From DASPKW01 sp038244055 (GTDB lineage Bacteria; Planctomycetota; Phycisphaerae; Tepidisphaerales; Tepidisphaeraceae), in assembly GCA_038244055.1 (NCBI GenBank), contig JBBRTW010000286.1:1-9099 (forward strand): a stretch of DNA of 9,099 bases, given 5' to 3'. The notes under the pieces were generated by a model. The model was not told the DNA's origin. It made no database searches and saw only the letters and a program-made list of their open reading frames with translations. Every line of letters starts with the position of its first letter. The stretch's first letter is position 1. Below, in pieces: positions 5,693 through 9,099 of the stretch. The translations under genes and the position numbers were made by a program.

Positions 5693-7252
5693 TCACTTCC
5701 TCAAATGCCTGAACCGATCCAGCGCCGCCGCGAGGACGATCGTTCCGCCGATGAAGATTTGCTGGACGTAGGTGGAAATGTCGGCGATGACGCAGCCGGA
5801 GTAGAGCAGGCCGAGCATCAGGAAGCCGAGGAGGGTGCCGAGGATGGTGCCTTCGCCGCCGAAGAGGGAGGTGCCGCCGATGACGACGGCGGCGATGACG
5901 GTCAGTTCAGCGCCCGCGCCTTCGGTGGGCTGGCCGCCGCCGAATTTGGCGCAGAGGAGCGCGCCGGCCAATCCAGCGGTTGCGCCGGCGATGACGTAGC
6001 AGAGCGTTTTGTAGCGTTCGACGTGGACGCCGCAGAGGCGGGCGGTGCGCTCGTTGGAGCCGATGGCATAGGCGTAGCGGCCGACGATGGTGAAGTGGAG
6101 CAGGGGGATGCCGATGGCGACGACGGCGAGGGCGATCCAGACGGCGGAGGGCAGGCCGAGGATATCGCCGTAATGGAGGTTGCGGAAGGAATCGAGGGCA
6201 GCGCGGGAGGCGGGGCTCCAGGATTCATCGGGGGAGATGGGGGTGCCGCCGGTGATGTAGAGCGTCAGGCCGCGCACCGATTGCAGGGCGGCCAGCGTGA
6301 CGACGAAGGAGGGGAGGCCCAGCGAGGTGATGAGCGAGCCGTTGATGAAGCCGATGAGCGCGCCGGCCAGTACGCCGGCCAGCGCGGCGACGATGGGGGC
6401 GGCGGGCGCGATCTGTCGGCCGGCGATGATGAGCCAGAGGATCGCGAGGACCAGTCCCGTGCCGCCGCCCCAGATGGCAGCGCTGATAAGCGCCTGGCGC
6501 GGTTTGCGTCCACCTTGGAGGAGGCGGGAGGCAACGCAGGCGCCAACGCCCAGCGCCGCCGTCAGGCCGATGGCCAGGGTCGTGCCGACCTCGCGCGCGG
6601 GCATCGTGAAACCGCGCAATGTTAACGCGGTGATGACACAGGCGAACGCCATGACCGATCCGACCGACAGATCGATTCCCGCGGTGATGATGACGAACGT
6701 TGCGCCGACGGCGGCGATGAGGAAGTGGTAGTTGTTGGTCAGGACATTGGAGAGGTTTCCGGTGCCGAGGAATTGGAGGGGTTTCCATGCGCCGAAAATA
6801 TGCGCCACCAGCGCCAGGCCGATGAGCGCTCCGAGGACCGAATCGAGAAGGTGCTGCCGGCGCAGGGCGGTGAGGGCGGCGTCGGTGGCGGCGGCGATGG
6901 AGACGGCGGCCACGAGCGGGCCCATGGCGACGATCTCGCGGAGGGGGCGGAAGACGAAGCGGAAGCTGGGGATGTCGAGGCCGAGGAGGATGAGTTCGAC
7001 GGCGGCGAGGATGGCCCATGCGGTGGCGCGGGGGACGGAGCGGGCGATCATCTGGCCGCCGACCCAGAGCAGGGGGGCGATGAGCAGAACGGTGGCGAGA
7101 ATGCGCAGGAATCCGAGGGAGGGATTGGGGACGGTGAAGCGGGTGGACCAGGCGATGGGCGCGGCGAGGATGAGCAGTGCGGCGACGGCGGCCGGGCCGA
7201 TGCCGGGGATGGAGGGTTCGGGTTTGGCGCTGCTGAGAGGAAGAGAAGACAT
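5693..7252 (-). CDS. Sugar ABC transporter permease, RbsC-like (BPD_transp_2), enlarged
   Basis: The 519-residue inner-membrane protein should form the channel of a sugar importer of the ribose/xylose class. Family signatures are clear: ITAGIDLSVGSVMAF (189-203), IGFINGSLITSLGLPSFVVT (300-319), the LYITGGTPIS segment (331-340), GRYAYAIGSNERTARLCGV (391-409) and AAVVIGGTSLFGGEGT (454-469). RbsC is about 320 residues; here some 170 extra residues precede the core, with about five hydrophobic segments, for example around 21-36, 50-70, 77-93 and 137-154. A further insert at about 212-283, holding another hydrophobic segment, separates two core motifs. No ATPase or periplasmic binding protein gene is within the window, so its partners must lie elsewhere. 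It follows two glycosyltransferase genes on the same strand after a 117-nt gap. The ATG at 7252 lacks a strong ribosome binding site. The transported sugar cannot be told. Confidence 0.9.
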   Translation of the reverse strand: MSSLPLSSAKPEPSIPGIGPAAVAALLILAAPIAWSTRFTVPNPSLGFLRILATVLLIAPLLWVGGQMIARSVPRATAWAILAAVELILLGLDIPSFRFVFRPLREIVAMGPLVAAVSIAAATDAALTALRRQHLLDSVLGALIGLALVAHIFGAWKPLQFLGTGNLSNVLTNNYHFLIAAVGATFVIITAGIDLSVGSVMAFACVITALTLRGFTMPAREVGTTLAIGLTAALGVGACVASRLLQGGRKPRQALISAAIWGGGTGLVLAILWLIIAGRQIAPAAPIVAALAGVLAGALIGFINGSLITSLGLPSFVVTLAALQSVRGLTLYITGGTPISPDESWSPASRAALDSFRNLHYGDILGLPSAVWIALAVVAIGIPLLHFTIVGRYAYAIGSNERTARLCGVHVERYKTLCYVIAGATAGLAGALLCAKFGGGQPTEGAGAELTVIAAVVIGGTSLFGGEGTILGTLLGFLMLGLLYSGCVIADISTYVQQIFIGGTIVLAAALDRFRHLRK

Positions 7253-7285
7253 GGTGTTGGTTCCGAGGGAATTCTTCGCGGGGTA

Positions 7286-7314
7286 GTTGTCGGGGGCGGG
7301 GGGGAGGTTGTCAA
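7286..7314 (-). promoter_or_regulatory. Weak promoter candidate upstream of the permease
   Basis: Read on the minus strand, a perfect TTGACA (7314-7309) is followed by a 17-nt spacer made almost wholly of C and G, and then GACAAC (7291-7286), matching TATAAT at three of six positions. The start would be about 27-30 nt before the permease ATG. The -35 is good, the -10 poor. Confidence 0.3.
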
Positions 7315-7369
7315 ATTGCTTGGAGGGAGCGGGTGGGAAGTAACATGGGCGTGGTGCCGATTGACGCGG

Positions 7370-8569
7370 TTACCTTTTTCGCAGCGCGGCTTGGTAGGCG
7401 GCCATTAACTCGGTGGCGAAGCGATCCTGATTGAAATGGGTAGTGGCGCGGATGCGGGCGGCGCGGCCGAGGGTGGCGCGGAGATTGGCATCGCCGGCGA
7501 GTTGGGCGATGGCGGCGGAGAGGGCGGCTTCATCGCCTTGCGCAAAGCCGATGGCGCTGAGGCCGTCTTCGAATATCTCGGGTGCGCCGCCGGCATTGGT
7601 GGCGATGACGGCTTTGCCGCAGGACATGGCTTCGAGGATGGTCAGGCCGAAGGGTTCGGGCTTGGTGCTGGCGTGGACGATGACATCGAGAGAGCGGTAG
7701 GCGAGCAGCGGGTCGGATTGGAATGGGACCAGGCCGACGCGGCGGGCGATGCCCAGATCGTCGGCCAGGCTTTTGAGTTCATCGGCGGACCATTGCGAGC
7801 CGGCGGTGTGGTAGATGGCCCCGCCGATGATGAAGAAGCGCAGGGCCAGGCCGGGGTTTTGATGGGCGGCGCGGGCGGCGGCGCGGAGGAAGAGGTCCTG
7901 GCCTTTCCAGCGCGCGTAGGTGGCGATCAGGCCGATGCGGACGACCTCGCGGCCCATGGGTTCGAGATTGGCGAGGCGATCGAGGGCATCGGGATCGCCA
8001 TCGGCCGGGGTAAAGCGGTGGGTGTCGATGGCGTTGAGGACGACATCGATGGGAGTTTTGGGAATGATGGTTGCGGCATCGGCGGCGACGGCGCGGCTGA
8101 TGGCGATGGCGCGGGAAGCGCGGCCGGAGACCTGGCGGAGCAGGCGAGAGGCCATCGGGCGCGGGGCGAGGAAATCGTGGAGATGCCAGACGACCGGCGG
8201 GCGCGGGTTGACGGCCCAGAGGAGCATGTGGGTCTTGAGGCCGTTGGAGTGGATGAGGTCGGGCTTGATATCGCGGATGGCCCAGCGGAGGTTGCGGATG
8301 TAGGCCCAGAGAAGGGGGGCGGCGATGAGGGATCGGCCGATGCCGGCGAGGAGGCCGGCGGAGTCTCCGGCGGCGGCCATGACCTGGGGCATCGGGAGCG
8401 CGATGGCGGATGTTGCGCCGGCGGCGCGGGCATGGACGATGAGGGGGCCATCGGTGCAGGCGATGAGGTGGGCTTCGTGGCCATGCGTGCGCGCGGAAGA
8501 GATGGCGGTGAGGAGCATGCGCTCGGCGCCGCCGAGGAAGCCGACGGAGTTTAGGAAGAGGAGGCGCAT
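7370..8569 (-). CDS. Family 4 glycosyltransferase (GT-B fold)
   Basis: The 399-residue protein should transfer a sugar from a nucleotide-activated donor to a glycan or lipid acceptor at the cytoplasmic face. The N-terminal Rossmann domain begins MRLLFLNSVGFLGGAERML, with the GGAE loop typical of GT4 enzymes, and includes IKPDLIHSNG (101-110). The donor-binding half contains GLIATYARWKGQD (213-225), with Lys222 in the expected phosphate-binding place, and EPFGLTILEAMSCGKAVIAT (305-324), where Glu305 and Glu313 form the E-x7-E motif. The ATG at 8569 is chosen because the fold starts directly there; a GTG at 8623 would add 18 residues of hairpin-derived sequence. It follows another GT4 gene 55 nt away on the same strand. 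Donor and acceptor cannot be told. Confidence 0.9.
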   Translation of the reverse strand: MRLLFLNSVGFLGGAERMLLTAISSARTHGHEAHLIACTDGPLIVHARAAGATSAIALPMPQVMAAAGDSAGLLAGIGRSLIAAPLLWAYIRNLRWAIRDIKPDLIHSNGLKTHMLLWAVNPRPPVVWHLHDFLAPRPMASRLLRQVSGRASRAIAISRAVAADAATIIPKTPIDVVLNAIDTHRFTPADGDPDALDRLANLEPMGREVVRIGLIATYARWKGQDLFLRAAARAAHQNPGLALRFFIIGGAIYHTAGSQWSADELKSLADDLGIARRVGLVPFQSDPLLAYRSLDVIVHASTKPEPFGLTILEAMSCGKAVIATNAGGAPEIFEDGLSAIGFAQGDEAALSAAIAQLAGDANLRATLGRAARIRATTHFNQDRFATELMAAYQAALRKR

Positions 8570-8588
8570 GGGTTTGAATTCTTTTAGC

Positions 8589-8606
8589 CGCCGGGCTTGC
8601 CCGGCG
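8589..8606. repeat. Intercistronic GC hairpin between glycosyltransferase genes
   Basis: CGCCGGGC (8589-8596) and GCCCGGCG (8599-8606) form an 8-bp inverted repeat with a 2-nt centre. On the minus strand it lies after the first glycosyltransferase stop and about 20 nt before the next ATG. No T-tract follows, so it may tune expression or RNA stability between the two genes, or be a dispersed repeat. Confidence 0.5.
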
Positions 8607-8624
8607 CGTCGCAGACTATCCACA

Positions 8625-9099
8625 TTACCGCGAATCCCACAACCGCCGATACGCGCCGGCGATGACGCGCGCGTGTTCCTGCCATGAATATCGGCCGGCC
8701 TGGGCCAGGCGGGTTTCGCGTGCGGGTAGAGCGAGACGAGAGCTGAGGATATCGCTTGTCATCGCGGCCCATTGCTGGACATCGCCAACGGGCGCGTAGA
8801 GCGCGGCTTGGCCGCCGACTTCGCGGAGGACGGGGATGTCGGAGGCGAGGACGGGGGCGGCGCAGGCGAGGGCTTCGATGACGGGCAGGCCGAAACCTTC
8901 GGCATCGCTGGGCTGGAGGACGAGGGCGGCGCGGCGGTAGTGTTGGGCGATCTGCAGGCGGGTCAGGCCGCGGAGTTGGGTGAGGTGGGGGGCGAGGTTG
9001 AGGGCTTGGATCATGTCGGACTGGGCGGGGGTCCATTGGCCGCCGATCTGGATGAGGCGGAGGTCGGGGTGATCGCGGCGGACGGCGGCGAAGGTCTGG
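8625..9099 (-). CDS. Family 4 glycosyltransferase, N-terminus beyond the window
   Basis: Only the last 157 codons are present; the frame stays open through the right edge, so the ATG at 9014 is not the likely start. The visible part is the donor-binding domain of a GT4 enzyme. It opens with the strand RLIQIGGQW, a form common before the second nucleotide-binding helix, and contains EGFGLPVIEALACAAPVLAS with the E-x7-E pair (local residues 67 and 75), followed by SDIPVLREVGG and a closing SWQEHARVIAGAYRRLW helix, all usual at the family's C-terminus. It ends in TAA at 8625-8627. With the next gene it forms a pair of glycosyltransferases, which suggests assembly of a branched or repeating surface glycan, though this is inference from context. 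Confidence 0.9.
   Translation of the reverse strand, partial: QTFAAVRRDHPDLRLIQIGGQWTPAQSDMIQALNLAPHLTQLRGLTRLQIAQHYRRAALVLQPSDAEGFGLPVIEALACAAPVLASDIPVLREVGGQAALYAPVGDVQQWAAMTSDILSSRLALPARETRLAQAGRYSWQEHARVIAGAYRRLWDSR

Noticed and set aside
5657..6625. Long plus-strand frame opposite the permease
   Set aside because: It is almost entirely Asp, Glu, Gly and Ala, as expected antisense to a GC-rich membrane protein gene.
7436..8554. 372-codon plus-strand frame opposite the glycosyltransferase
   Set aside because: The Gly/Asp/Glu/Ala-rich composition and full overlap with a clear GT4 gene mark it as a shadow.
8570..8623. GTG start at 8623 for the downstream glycosyltransferase
   Set aside because: The added 18 residues come from an intercistronic hairpin and precede the point where the GT4 Rossmann fold begins; the ATG at 8569 fits better, although the GTG cannot be excluded.

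Overview
The window is a GC-rich bacterial chromosomal segment with six protein genes, one clear gene remnant and two short-repeat arrays. A two-domain IspG, a cold-shock-type DEAD-box helicase with a long basic tail, a Uma2-family nuclease, and intergenic heptamer repeats of the AATCCGC and CACGAAG kinds together suggest a Planctomycetota-like organism, perhaps Phycisphaerae. That assignment is inference; no marker gene in the window settles it.

Layout. Positions 1-272 hold no recognised gene but contain a strong hairpin (201-240) that probably terminates transcription from both sides. A DEAD-box RNA helicase is encoded on the minus strand (273-2462), with an extended -10 promoter (2743-2771) and a leader of about 275 nt holding two small hairpins. 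Between the helicase and ispG (2743-3353) lie a heptamer-repeat inverted repeat (2835-2897), a promoter-like site on the plus strand (2910-2939), and a 57-codon fragment of a group II intron reverse transcriptase (2972-3145). ispG (3354-4610, plus) overlaps a Uma2/DUF820 nuclease gene (4607-5233) by ATGA. The plus-strand unit then converges on a minus-strand unit, with a 10-bp inverted repeat between them (5334-5391).

The minus-strand unit reads from the right edge leftwards: a partial GT4 glycosyltransferase (8625-9099), a second complete GT4 glycosyltransferase (7370-8569), an enlarged RbsC-like sugar ABC permease (5693-7252) and a small two-helix membrane protein (5406-5642). The two glycosyltransferases suggest surface polysaccharide or glycan synthesis. 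The permease has no ATPase or binding protein gene beside it within the window.

The points most worth a second look are the reverse-transcriptase remnant upstream of ispG, the same 15-mer heptamer repeat found both inside the helicase coding sequence and in the neighbouring intergenic region, the DEGD form of helicase motif II, and the unusual N-terminal extension and internal insert of the permease. I saw no CRISPR array, tRNA, rRNA, complete insertion sequence or clear defence system.
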